Source: Bacillota bacterium | GTDB lineage: Bacteria; Bacillota; Clostridia; Lachnospirales; Cellulosilyticaceae | Length of the DNA: 23,129 nucleotides | Assembly: GCA_023436395.1 (NCBI GenBank) | Contig: JAEZJJ010000034.1 | Location: 1 to 23,129, forward strand | Direction: 5' to 3' | Part shown: positions 1 through 7,735 of the stretch, piece after piece | Layout: every line of letters starts with the position of its first letter | Position numbering within the stretch: position 1 is the stretch's first letter | Made by a program: the position numbers and the translations under genes | Notes under the pieces: generated by a model | Seen by the model: the letters and a program-made list of their open reading frames with translations, nothing else | Told to the model about the DNA's origin: nothing | The model's database searches: none

Positions 1-66
1 GGTAAAAAGAATGCAGTTTATACTGCAGTAAAAAATCTGAAATACTATAAAACGATTGAAGCATAA
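1..66 (+). CDS. C-terminal end of an unidentified protein (partial)
   Basis: An open frame runs from the window edge to a TAA at 64-66 and encodes 21 residues ending in YYKTIEA. The piece is basic and too short to assign to a family. The AT-rich non-coding DNA that follows, with a weak hairpin, fits the end of a gene. It could be chance, because only 22 codons are visible. Confidence 0.35.
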   Translation, partial: GKKNAVYTAVKNLKYYKTIEA

Positions 67-77
67 AAGAAATATAC

Positions 78-103
78 CTTAGGAAAAATCTAAGTTTAAT
101 TTT
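78..103 (+). terminator. weak candidate terminator
   Basis: Arms CTTAG (78-82) and CTAAG (90-94) flank a 7-nt loop and are followed by TTTAATTTT. The stem is only 5 bp. A competing 7-bp pairing AGGAAAA (81-87) with TTTTCCT (100-106) is also possible. Its position just after the partial gene is right for a terminator, but the signal is weak. Confidence 0.3.
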
Positions 104-114
104 CCTACAGTAAA

Positions 115-143
115 TTGACACGATCTAATTAGTGCAATAAATA
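115..143 (+). promoter_or_regulatory. candidate sigma-A promoter for ndk
   Basis: TTGACA at 115-120 matches the -35 consensus and lies 17 bp from TAAATA at 138-143. If it is used, the ndk transcript has a leader of roughly 250 nt. I read that leader (about 150-405) and found only short AT-rich repeats, with no riboswitch or strong hairpin I could recognise. Confidence 0.4.
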
Positions 144-405
144 GCTAATAGTATGATATTATGTTATAATAATTTTAATTATATATTATTTTATAGAATT
201 TTGTTTAAAATTTATCCTAAGAATTATTTATAGCAAGTATAGCGATAAGTTCTCCAGTATCACTTACTTATACAGAAATGAATTACCTACATATAACAAA
301 TGAGGACATACAATACACTTCTAGTTCCCTAAAGAATAGCTTGTATAGAAATACTAATAGCCGCTTATACTGAGAAGTAAAGATGAGAGAAAGGGAGAAG
401 TGCCT

Positions 406-804
406 ATGGAGAGAACATTTATTATGATTAAGAGCGACGGAGTAGCTAGAGGATTAATGGGAGAAATTATTCGAAGAATTGAGAGAAAAGGCTTTAAGAT
501 TACAAGAGCACAACTTCTTAGTCCACCAAGAGAATTGGTAGAAAAGCATTATGAGGAACACAGAGGGAAACCTTTTTTTGAAGAACTTGTGGAGTATATA
601 CTAGAAGGCCCTGTGATGGCAATGGAAGTTCAAGGCAATGATGTTATGGCTGTAATGCGAAGTATCATGGGAGATAAAGATCCACTTAAAGCTATTCCAG
701 GAACGATTAGAGGGGATTATGCCAATACTGTAACAAGGAATCTTATCCATGGTTCGGACTCTATTGAGCATGCAGAGAGGGAATTGACACTTTGGTTTAA
801 TTAA
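406..804 (+). CDS. ndk: Nucleoside diphosphate kinase
   Basis: This enzyme transfers the gamma-phosphate of ATP to nucleoside diphosphates through a phosphohistidine and balances cytoplasmic NTP/dNTP pools. The product has 132 residues, slightly short for the family (about 135-150). The N-terminus MERTFIMIK is typical. The active-site segment NLIHGSDS places the catalytic histidine at residue 115. The usual KPDG near the N-terminus reads KSDG (K9-G12), a mild deviation. I chose ATG 406 over the in-frame GTG at 400 because AAGGGAG at 391-397 lies 8 nt from the ATG but only 2 nt from the GTG. The gene is monocistronic, with its own intrinsic terminator directly downstream. Confidence 0.95.
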   Translation: MERTFIMIKSDGVARGLMGEIIRRIERKGFKITRAQLLSPPRELVEKHYEEHRGKPFFEELVEYILEGPVMAMEVQGNDVMAVMRSIMGDKDPLKAIPGTIRGDYANTVTRNLIHGSDSIEHAERELTLWFN

Positions 805-810
805 AAGAAA

Positions 811-860
811 AAAGCTGAATTCATGTACCCAGTAGGGTATGAATTCAGCTTTTAATTTTT
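811..860 (+). terminator. intrinsic terminator of ndk
   Basis: A 14-bp perfect stem pairs 811-824 with 839-852. An inner ACCC/GGGT helix (827-830 with 835-838) continues it, and TTTTAATTTTT follows. The stem begins 6 nt after the ndk stop codon. Confidence 0.85.
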
Positions 861-987
861 TAGTCTATAGAAGCCTATAGAGAGGCCTTATTAAGGAAGG
901 TGGTCAACTGATATGCTTTTTATAATCAGGAAAGGAAACTAAGGCTTTCTAAGTGTAATAAATGTAGATGATAGTAAAGTGTATTAC

Positions 988-1535
988 TTAGCAGTAATAA
1001 AGTTTAGACAATAGTTGTTTAAGTATCAGAGAGATTTGTTCTGGAGATGTAGTTAATCCATTATGGAGCCATTCTTCTAAAATACCTATGAAACCTGAAA
1101 CAATAAATAGGATTTCAGCGAATTCTATATATGAAATATCATAAGTAGTATTTTCAAGAAAGAGCTGTTCCATAAAAAAGCCTTTTAGCTTTTGGAGGTT
1201 ATCTTTGTTTTTCTCTGAAGCAAATAAAAGAAGAATAATGGTTTTATTTGAGGCAAAATAATGTGTTAGAGCTTCAATAAGCTTTAAAAAATTCTGGGGG
1301 TCACAAATTGACATAGAAGAATCAAAAAAGCTAGAAAGTTCATCAAATACTTCAGCTTTAACATGCTCATATAAATCATAAATATCGGTGTAATGCAAAT
1401 AAAATGTGCCACGTCCTAAGTTTGCCCTTCGGCAGAGTTCTGCCACAGTTATTTTTCAATAGTCTTTTCATTTAGTAATAATAAAAAAGTTTCATGTATA
1501 GCACACTTGGTCTTGGTTAAACGCCGATCTTCCAT
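988..1535 (-). pseudogene. TetR/AcrR-family regulator, frameshifted
   Basis: TetR-family proteins bind operator DNA through an N-terminal helix-turn-helix and sense ligands in the C-terminal domain. Reading the minus strand, ATG at 1535-1533 follows a GGAG-type ribosome binding site and starts MEDRRLTKTK, which runs to a TAA immediately after the A5 run at 1456-1452. One extra A there would join this piece to the downstream frame as ...EKTIEK-ITVAELCRRANLGRGTF, a textbook TetR HTH that includes TFYLHY. The intact downstream part (988-1446, 152 codons) carries the recognition helix and the whole ligand domain. It is therefore either a recently inactivated gene or a homopolymer sequencing error. 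The gene is divergent from the small membrane protein and the EFR1 gene, its likely regulatory targets. Confidence 0.75.
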
Positions 1536-1555
1536 AATATACTCCTATATAAATG

Positions 1556-1574
1556 ACACTTACTAGAGAAGTGT
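1556..1574. promoter_or_regulatory. candidate TetR operator dyad
   Basis: The inverted repeat ACACTT-N7-AAGTGT lies 20-40 bp upstream of the regulator start, in the intergenic region shared with the divergent 1734-2770 genes. Size and position suit autoregulation by the TetR-type protein. The assignment is inference only. Confidence 0.35.
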
Positions 1575-1638
1575 TTATTAATGAACAGCATGAGATGAAT
1601 TGTAGATTGAGTTATAGTTTTGTGAAAAGTATAATATA

Positions 1639-1667
1639 TTTATTGTATTTAAGCAATGAACTATAAT
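1639..1667 (+). promoter_or_regulatory. candidate promoter for the membrane protein/EFR1 pair
   Basis: A perfect -10 TATAAT at 1662-1667 lies 17 bp from a poor -35 TTTATT at 1639-1644. It is about 65 bp upstream of the first start codon. A weak -35 would be consistent with a regulated promoter. Confidence 0.4.
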
Positions 1668-1733
1668 ACAAAATACACCTAAACGGTTCATCTATTAGAA
1701 GGTATATTTAGTATGAGGATATGGAGGATTAAG

Positions 1734-2000
1734 ATGATTTGTAAAAAGATAAAGAGCCTTTCCATCTATAAAATAATTGCATTGGGATTAGTTATATTAT
1801 CTTTCGCATTATATGCAATATTACCATTTAACTTATGTTTGCCCTTTTCTAATGGTGTAAAAGTAGGCATTACAACAGCAATGATGGTCATAAGTGAAAT
1901 TGTATTTTGGATAGGTGGTATGATGTTAGGAAAAGAGATTGTAACGAAAGTACGAAAAAAGATTAGTCTAAAGAAATTTATACAATGTATTAAGAAATAG
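1734..2000 (+). CDS. Small two-helix membrane protein, transporter-suffix-like
   Basis: The product has 88 residues: a basic N-terminus (MICKKIKSLSIYK), two hydrophobic segments (about 12-32 and 42-64) and a basic tail. I chose ATG 1734 over the in-frame ATG at 1713 because GGAGGA at 1723-1728 sits 5 nt upstream. The layout resembles small proteins annotated as 'transporter suffix domain-containing', which often sit beside TetR regulators, but I assign this from overall appearance. No catalytic motif is visible. The start of the EFR1 gene follows 11 nt after the stop, so the two are probably co-transcribed. Confidence 0.55.
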   Translation: MICKKIKSLSIYKIIALGLVILSFALYAILPFNLCLPFSNGVKVGITTAMMVISEIVFWIGGMMLGKEIVTKVRKKISLKKFIQCIKK

Positions 2001-2011
2001 GGGGATTTAAA

Positions 2012-2770
2012 ATGATATTTTGTTTTAGTGGAACAGGTAATTCTCTTCATGTTGCACAGATGATAGCAGAGGAAATGGAAGAGCAGATTATAATGATAAC
2101 AGAAATAGAGCGTCAGCAAAAGAAAAAGTATACTATAAAAGAACAAGAAAAAGTAGGTTTTGTATTTCCGATTTATTGGTGTGGCATGCCTGTGCTTGTG
2201 GAAGAATTTATAAGGGATTTAATGCTAGTCAATTATAAGGGGAATTATACGTATGGTGTAGCTACTTTTGGGCAAGTGGCTTATAATGGCATGTTTGATT
2301 TAGAAAAATTATTACAGATAAAGGGAATAGTACTACAAGCCAAGTATGAAGTAAAGATGGTAGATAATTATGTTATAGCATATGAGGTCATAAATAAGGA
2401 AAAACAAAAATTGATATTAGCGGAAGCAGATAAAAAAACTATTAGGATAATAGATAGCATTAAGAGACAAGAAGAGGTTAAAATAAAAGACTTATTAGGG
2501 CATGTGGTAAAACCCATAGTACATCACTTTTATAAAATAAAGAAGCATCAAGACAAATTCTATGTAACAGATACATGTGTAGGGTGTAGGATTTGTGAAG
2601 AACAATGTCCTTGCAATGTTATTAAACTAAAAGATGAGAAGCCTGTATGGGAAGAGAATTGCTCTTTTTGCTTAAAATGCATTAATTACTGTCCTAAAAA
2701 AGCGATACAGTATGGCAAGGGAACTGTGAAAAGAAGCCGATATTATTATACTAACATGAATGAAAGGTAG
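2012..2770 (+). CDS. EFR1-type flavodoxin/ferredoxin fusion
   Basis: A 252-residue electron-transfer protein. The N-terminal flavodoxin-like domain begins with SGTGNS (residues 6-11), the usual FMN phosphate-binding loop. The C-terminus is a bacterial 2[4Fe-4S] ferredoxin domain with ligands C189, C192, C195, C199 and C217, C220, C223, C227. This combination defines the EFR1 family (EFR1: flavodoxin domain joined to a ferredoxin domain) common in Clostridia, whose redox partners are largely unknown. A GGGGG-containing ribosome binding site precedes the ATG. It is the second gene of a pair with the small membrane protein and probably answers to the divergent TetR-type regulator, which is frameshifted here. 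Confidence 0.85.
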   Translation: MIFCFSGTGNSLHVAQMIAEEMEEQIIMITEIERQQKKKYTIKEQEKVGFVFPIYWCGMPVLVEEFIRDLMLVNYKGNYTYGVATFGQVAYNGMFDLEKLLQIKGIVLQAKYEVKMVDNYVIAYEVINKEKQKLILAEADKKTIRIIDSIKRQEEVKIKDLLGHVVKPIVHHFYKIKKHQDKFYVTDTCVGCRICEEQCPCNVIKLKDEKPVWEENCSFCLKCINYCPKKAIQYGKGTVKRSRYYYTNMNER

Positions 2771-2864
2771 AATAGAATAAAGAGACATTTGTATGTATTT
2801 GATAGAAATGCTATTCTGTAAATGAATAAAGGAAGCTTTAAAACTTTACTGAAGGGGAATAGAG

Positions 2865-4919
2865 ATGAGATATGGAAAAAGAGATTGGATAACTTATGAA
2901 AGAGGTATAGAAAAAGAATGGCTACTGACTAATGGTCGTAGTGGGTTTGCAGGAGCAACTATTACAGGGGCTCATAGCAGAAAGTATCATGGCTTATTAA
3001 TTACATGCCTTACTTCACCAGAAGAACGTTATATGATTTTAAATAAGTTAGAAGAAACGGTGAGATGGGGAGACAAATGTTATCCCCTTACAACGACTAA
3101 ATATACAAAAGGTATAATAAAAGGCTATGAAAATCAGCAGAGTTTCTCATATGATGGATTACCACATTATCGTTATGTTATAAATGGCTTAGTGATTGAC
3201 AAGGAAATGGTATTAGACTATGGCAAAAATACGGTTATTATTACTTATACAATACAAGGAAATGGTAACGATACCGTGCTGGAAATAACCCCATTTTTAA
3301 CATGCAGAAATCCAGGAGAATGTTCTAAACCTATTCATTTGAGCTTTCACCATAGTACAAAAACAGTTGGTGATTTAGTCCCTATAGGAAAGAATGAAAG
3401 ACTTTACATTCCTGAATTTAATAAAAAACTTTGTATTCGTATGTGGAGTAGTGAGGGGGAATTTAAAGAACAAGAGGAATTAAGTGAGAACGTCTATTAT
3501 GATGTGGATGACACCACAGGTGATCCTTGTGAGGAGCAATTATTTAAACCAGGAAAGTATCAAATACATATAGCACCCTATGAGAAAAAACAAGTTGATA
3601 TAGTATGCAGTTTGGAAAGAGATGAGATAAATCCAAGAAAGATTTGGGAAAAACAAAAGCAACGTATAGCAGAACTTCGAAGTACTTTAAAAGAAGATAG
3701 GTTGATTGCTAAGTATCTACCGATAGCTGCAGATCATTTTATTGTGGAAAGAGACTCTATTAACAGTAAAACTATTTTAGCAGGATACCCCTGGTTCTTA
3801 GACTGGGGAAGAGACACTATGATTGCATACACTGGTCTTACTTTGGTAACAGGTCGTTTAGAGGATGCTAAGGAAATTCTGAAAAGCTTTATCATGTATC
3901 AAAAAGATGGTCTTATTCCTAATATGTTTCCTAGTAATCAAGGAAAGCCACTTTATAATACGGTAGATGCCTCCTTGTGGTTTATACATGCAACATATAG
4001 ATATTTACTTTATAGTGATAATGAAGAGAGTTTAGTTTTTGTAAGGGAGGAAATTTATCCTTATCTAAAGAAAATAATAGTCGCATATAAAGAAGGAACT
4101 CAATTTTCAATTCATATGAAAGAGGATGGGCTTATTTGGGCAGGTTCAGGGCTTGATCAAGTTACTTGGATGGATGTAAGAGTAAATGATATAGTTGTCA
4201 CCCCAAGGCATGGTAAACCAGTAGAGATTAATGCTTTGTGGTATAATGCACTTAGGATTATGGCTTGTTTAGAAAGAAAGTTTGAGGGACAAGAACAAGA
4301 AGGATATAGAGAACTTGCAGAAAAAGTAAAAGTCTCTTTTAATGAAAAGTTTTGGAATGCAAAAGACCAGTGTTTATATGATGTGATAGATGAAAAAAAG
4401 GGGGATAGGAGCATAAGACCTAATCAGATATGGGCTGTATCCTTACCCTTTACAATGTTAGATGAGGAGAAAGCAAAACAAGTAGTACAAAAAGTATTTG
4501 AAGAGCTTTATACGCCTTATGGGTTAAGAAGTTTATCAGTAGATCACAAGGATTATCATCCTACCTATAAAGGAAAACTCTTTGATAGAGATATGGCATA
4601 TCATCAAGGCACGAGTTGGGGATTTCCTCTAGGAGCTTTCTTTACAGCCTACTGCAAAGTGAATGAATATAGTCAGGAAGCAGTAGATTTTATAGAAAGC
4701 TTAGTGAATGACCAAGAAGTAGATCTTGAAAATCAGTGTTTAGGAACAATTGCAGAAATATTTGATGGAGATAGCCCACATTTTGCAAGAGGTTGCTATG
4801 CACAGGCATGGAGTGTAGGAGAATTGCTAAGAGTTTATTGGGAGGATCTATTAGGTGGAAGAATAAAATTAGAGTCTGTTCATTATAAGCTTTTCAAAGA
4901 AAGCCTATCCATGGAATAA
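2865..4919 (+). CDS. Glycogen debranching enzyme (amylo-alpha-1,6-glucosidase)
   Basis: The enzyme removes alpha-1,6 branch residues from glycogen or related glucans in the cytoplasm. The 684-residue protein has the archaeal/clostridial single-chain layout: an N-terminal beta-rich domain (about 1-270, with the start-proximal ...NGRSGFAGATITG and HSRKYHGLL) and a C-terminal (alpha/alpha)6-barrel GDE_C domain (about 290-675). Landmarks in the barrel are WFLDWGRDT (310-318), a segment around 350 ending in NTVDASLWF, AGSGLDQVTWMD (about 426-437) and YHQGTSWGFPLG near 585. These acidic motifs are typical of the family (GH133-type). AAGGGG 8 nt upstream supports the ATG. It stands alone, without other glycogen genes in view. 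Confidence 0.88.
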   Translation: MRYGKRDWITYERGIEKEWLLTNGRSGFAGATITGAHSRKYHGLLITCLTSPEERYMILNKLEETVRWGDKCYPLTTTKYTKGIIKGYENQQSFSYDGLPHYRYVINGLVIDKEMVLDYGKNTVIITYTIQGNGNDTVLEITPFLTCRNPGECSKPIHLSFHHSTKTVGDLVPIGKNERLYIPEFNKKLCIRMWSSEGEFKEQEELSENVYYDVDDTTGDPCEEQLFKPGKYQIHIAPYEKKQVDIVCSLERDEINPRKIWEKQKQRIAELRSTLKEDRLIAKYLPIAADHFIVERDSINSKTILAGYPWFLDWGRDTMIAYTGLTLVTGRLEDAKEILKSFIMYQKDGLIPNMFPSNQGKPLYNTVDASLWFIHATYRYLLYSDNEESLVFVREEIYPYLKKIIVAYKEGTQFSIHMKEDGLIWAGSGLDQVTWMDVRVNDIVVTPRHGKPVEINALWYNALRIMACLERKFEGQEQEGYRELAEKVKVSFNEKFWNAKDQCLYDVIDEKKGDRSIRPNQIWAVSLPFTMLDEEKAKQVVQKVFEELYTPYGLRSLSVDHKDYHPTYKGKLFDRDMAYHQGTSWGFPLGAFFTAYCKVNEYSQEAVDFIESLVNDQEVDLENQCLGTIAEIFDGDSPHFARGCYAQAWSVGELLRVYWEDLLGGRIKLESVHYKLFKESLSME

Positions 4920-5039
4920 TACATGTATAGAGTCCTTTCGTGCACCCATTAAAAGAGAGTAAGCAATGGCATACAAATTGTACAGGCTAAATAGAAGAGC
5001 CTATAGTTTAAAATATGAAATCTAAAAGGAGAAGATGAC

Positions 5040-5963
5040 ATGGGTAAAAAAGTTACTGTATTTGGAAGCTTTATTGTAGATTTAATGGCTAGAACACCTC
5101 ACCTTCCTGTACCAGGAGAAACAGTCAAAGGAAGTCTCTTTAAAATGGGACCAGGAGGGAAAGGTTTTAATCAAGGGATAGCAGCTCATAAAGCTAATGC
5201 TGATGTTACTATGATTACAAAACTTGGAAGAGATGCCTTTAGTCATGTCGCTTTAGAAGCAATGAATGCTTTATCGATGGATACTAATCACTTATTCTAT
5301 AGTGAGAATGTAGAAACAGGTACTGCGCTCATTATGGTAGATGAAGTGACAAGTCAAAATGAAATTGTGGTTGTTTTGGGAGCATGTAGCACTATTACAG
5401 ATGAGGAAGTTGACTCTATTGCCTCAGTTATTGCAGAATCAGAATACTTATTAACACAATTAGAAACAAATGTTACAAGTATTGAGCGAATCATCAAACT
5501 AGCAGATCAACATGATGTAAAAATAATTTTAAATCCAGCACCTGTACAGTTTATTTCAGATGAAATTTTATCTAAGGTGAATTTAATTACACCAAATGAA
5601 ATTGAAGCAGAAATTTTAACGGGAATTAAAATTGAAAATGAAGAAAGCGCAAAGCAAGCTGCACATTGGTTTTTAGAAAAAGGTGTAAAAAGTGTTTTAA
5701 TCACTTTAGGTGAAAAGGGAGTATTCATTTCATCTGAAGGAAAAGAAGGGATTATTCCAGCTTATCGTGTAAAAGCTATTGATACAACAGGGGCTGGGGA
5801 TGCATTTAATGGTGGATTGGTGACAGCATTATCTGAAGGAAAAGATCTGTGGGAAGCAGCACAATTTGCAAATGCACTTGCGGCAATAGCTGTTCAAAGG
5901 ATTGGTACCACTCTTGCAATGCCTATAAGAGCTGAAATAGAAGAATTTATGAATACTCATTAA
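5040..5963 (+). CDS. rbsK: Ribokinase (PfkB family)
   Basis: Ribokinase phosphorylates D-ribose to ribose-5-phosphate using ATP. The length of 307 residues is normal. The N-terminal PfkB signature is GGKGFNQG (39-46), and the C-terminal signature DTTGAGDAFNGG starts at D248 with the catalytic base at D254. NPAP and TPNE motifs lie in the middle as in RbsK. The sugar-contacting N-terminal aspartate (D14) and LPxPGET segment (22-28) favour ribokinase over other PfkB sugar kinases, though substrate cannot be proven. A good AAAAGGAG site precedes the ATG. No ribose transporter is adjacent. A ribosome binding site followed by a 12-codon open frame just downstream looks like a stub of a lost operon partner. 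Confidence 0.85.
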   Translation: MGKKVTVFGSFIVDLMARTPHLPVPGETVKGSLFKMGPGGKGFNQGIAAHKANADVTMITKLGRDAFSHVALEAMNALSMDTNHLFYSENVETGTALIMVDEVTSQNEIVVVLGACSTITDEEVDSIASVIAESEYLLTQLETNVTSIERIIKLADQHDVKIILNPAPVQFISDEILSKVNLITPNEIEAEILTGIKIENEESAKQAAHWFLEKGVKSVLITLGEKGVFISSEGKEGIIPAYRVKAIDTTGAGDAFNGGLVTALSEGKDLWEAAQFANALAAIAVQRIGTTLAMPIRAEIEEFMNTH

Positions 5964-5987
5964 ATTAAATTCACAAGGAGTGAAGCA

Positions 5988-6404
5988 TTATGATAAAGAG
6001 AAGATTGTTTGATCTCCTAATAATTTAAAATGAAAACTGCTTTGAGTTTGGCTAATAATCTCAAAAGTCATGATATCATGAAAGGTTTCTTGTTGATCTG
6101 GATAAGTAATGTTGATAAGTAGAGTAAAATACTGTTTAGAAGCGCCTAGCCTAAAAATATCACACTTTAAATCTACAGAGTCAGTAATGCCATAGGCATT
6201 ATTGAAACCAATAAGGGTGATTTCGCAATAGCCAATAATACAACTATAGAGTAATTGTTCACTACAAGCTTCAGCAGGGAAATCGCTATAATAAAGGGAG
6301 TAGTCTTCATCATAGACAAAGATTTCTTTACCAGACATATTTAACTTATTGTAAGACTTTTGGTCTATATAGAGTTTACAGTGTATAGGTTTACCACAAT
6401 TCAT
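5988..6404 (-). CDS. Hypothetical protein, 138 aa
   Basis: I do not recognise this protein. It has no signal peptide and no transmembrane segment. It begins MNCGKPIHCKLY, is rich in Tyr, Phe and Ile, and looks like alternating beta-strands, with several cysteines in the first 60 residues but no metal-binding spacing. A strong AAGGAGGG ribosome binding site (minus strand, near 6411-6418) about 6 nt before the ATG argues that it is real. It is convergent with ribokinase, and their 3' ends nearly touch. Confidence 0.6.
   Translation of the reverse strand: MNCGKPIHCKLYIDQKSYNKLNMSGKEIFVYDEDYSLYYSDFPAEACSEQLLYSCIIGYCEITLIGFNNAYGITDSVDLKCDIFRLGASKQYFTLLINITYPDQQETFHDIMTFEIISQTQSSFHFKLLGDQTIFSLS
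5990..6028 (+). other. 12-codon open frame behind a strong ribosome binding site
   Basis: AAGGAG at 5975-5980, 9 nt before ATG 5990, precedes a frame that stops after 12 codons (MIKRRLFDLLII). It begins 26 nt after the ribokinase stop and overlaps the 3' end of the convergent minus-strand gene. It may be a remnant of a truncated operon gene, a genuine micro-ORF, or chance. Confidence 0.25.
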
Positions 6405-6454
6405 ATTAAGCCCTCCTTCTCATATTAAATAATGGATAATATATTTTTAATTGA

Positions 6455-6474
6455 TAAGTTTTGCATGCAACTTA
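6455..6474. repeat. inverted repeat TAAGTT-N8-AACTTA
   Basis: A perfect 6-bp dyad around a TGCATGC core lies about 50 bp upstream of the minus-strand hypothetical gene. It could be an operator for that gene or chance in AT-rich DNA. The rest of 6405-6690 is AT-rich, with no convincing gene. Confidence 0.25.
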
Positions 6475-6697
6475 CCAACATCCACCTTCATATCTTCTCA
6501 ATCTAGTTAGAAAGAGAAATATGTAAATATTATATAATTGCATAAGAAAAAGTATATAGTAAAATGGCATAATCTAGAAATACATGCATGATAATATATA
6601 TAATTCAGGCAATAATACTGTATAATATATAATTTATTGAATGTAAATGAAGAGTCTCTTATGAATAATGTAGTATTCAGGATAGCCATAAAATAAA

Positions 6698-6740
6698 TTG
6701 ACTACTGTATATTCACAGTAATGAGATGGATTTATTGACA
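6698..6740 (+). promoter_or_regulatory. candidate mod operon promoter/operator region
   Basis: Two -35-like boxes are present, TTGACT at 6698-6703 and TTGACA at 6735-6740. Between them is a perfect dyad TACTGT-N6-ACAGTA (6703-6720). No good -10 lies at the right distance from either box: the best near the second is TTAGAT at 6759-6764 with an 18-bp spacer. The 18-bp dyad has the shape of a dimeric-repressor site. It does not resemble the E. coli ModE box. Confidence 0.35.
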
Positions 6741-6817
6741 GGGTAAGGTTTCTCGTAGTTAGATGTTCATATATATAAATGAATAAAACTAGCAATAACG
6801 AAATGGGGGAGAAGCGT

Positions 6818-7660
6818 ATGAAAAAAGGGATGAGTCTGTTAAAAATGATATTCGTTACAGTAGTAACTCTTGTAGGGTGTGGTGGAAAAGATAGAGAGAT
6901 AAAAGAATTAGATGTATCAGTTACCTCGTCGGCGGTACAGAAACCTTCTACTACAGAATTACAAGTATTTATTGCAGCTAGTCTAAAAAATGCTATGGAA
7001 GAGATACAAACTCATTACAAGGTACTCCATCCAGAAGTGAACCTAGTGTTTAATGGAGATAGTTCTGGTACACTTCAAAAACAAATAGAAGAAGGAGCAA
7101 CTTGTGATATTTTCTTTTCTGCAGCTATGAAACAAATGGATGTGCTTAAGGATGAAGGATATGTACTTCCAAATTCTGTAGTACAACTATTAGAAAATAA
7201 AGTCGTCCTTATTAAACCATTAGGAGCCGAAACGCAGGTAACAGGGTTTGAAAATATTACAAAGGCTAAAAACCTTGCTTTAGCAGGGGAAGATGTGCCT
7301 GTAGGAGCTTATGCAAGAGAGATTTTTAAAAATCTTGGCATGTTTGATCAAGTCATGGCAATGGAAATTAATGAATGTACCAGTGTAACTACAGTTCTTT
7401 CGGCAATAAGTGAAAGAAGTAATGATGTAGGTATTGTTTATGCTACAGATGCTAGGACAATGAAAGATGATGTAGAGATCATTTCGGAAGCGCCTGTCGG
7501 AAGTTTAGCAAAACCAGTTATTTATCCAGTAGGACTTATTAAAAATGAAAAAGCAGATGAGGATGAATTAGTTGCTGCTAAGGAATTTATAGCTTACTTA
7601 GAATCAGAAAATGCTCTTGAAGTGTTACAAGCATATGGTTTTATGGCATATAAAGATTAG
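6818..7660 (+). CDS. modA: Molybdate ABC transporter, substrate-binding lipoprotein
   Basis: ModA captures molybdate or tungstate outside the membrane and delivers it to ModBC. The 280-residue product starts MKKGMSLLK with a hydrophobic signal peptide and the lipobox LVGC (18-21), so C21 is the likely lipidated residue. The mature part begins with the ModA hallmark VFIAASLKNAM, followed by FNGDSSGTLQ and CDIFFSAAMKQMD, the oxyanion-site loops. I chose ATG 6818 rather than the in-frame ATG at 6779 because GGGGGAG (6805-6811) precedes it and the shorter form has a canonical signal peptide. It is the first gene of modABC, immediately upstream of nif, which fits a role in supplying Mo for FeMo-co. 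Confidence 0.92.
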   Translation: MKKGMSLLKMIFVTVVTLVGCGGKDREIKELDVSVTSSAVQKPSTTELQVFIAASLKNAMEEIQTHYKVLHPEVNLVFNGDSSGTLQKQIEEGATCDIFFSAAMKQMDVLKDEGYVLPNSVVQLLENKVVLIKPLGAETQVTGFENITKAKNLALAGEDVPVGAYAREIFKNLGMFDQVMAMEINECTSVTTVLSAISERSNDVGIVYATDARTMKDDVEIISEAPVGSLAKPVIYPVGLIKNEKADEDELVAAKEFIAYLESENALEVLQAYGFMAYKD

Positions 7661-7735
7661 TAGGATTATAACTGTTATGAGATGCAATGCTGAGTGTGAA
7701 AAAAGCGGTTATATTTAAGTTAGAGGAGGGATATC

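Noticed and set aside
400..405. GTG at 400 as the ndk start
   Set aside because: The ribosome binding site is only 2 nt away from it. ATG 406 has correct spacing and gives the usual N-terminus.
1766..2146. Minus-strand open frame of 126 codons
   Set aside because: It overlaps the membrane protein and EFR1 genes, has low-complexity hydrophobic sequence and no ribosome binding site; a shadow frame.
6507..6689. Minus-strand 60-codon frame upstream of modA
   Set aside because: Its composition (Tyr, Ile, Phe) simply reflects AT-rich DNA; no family resemblance.
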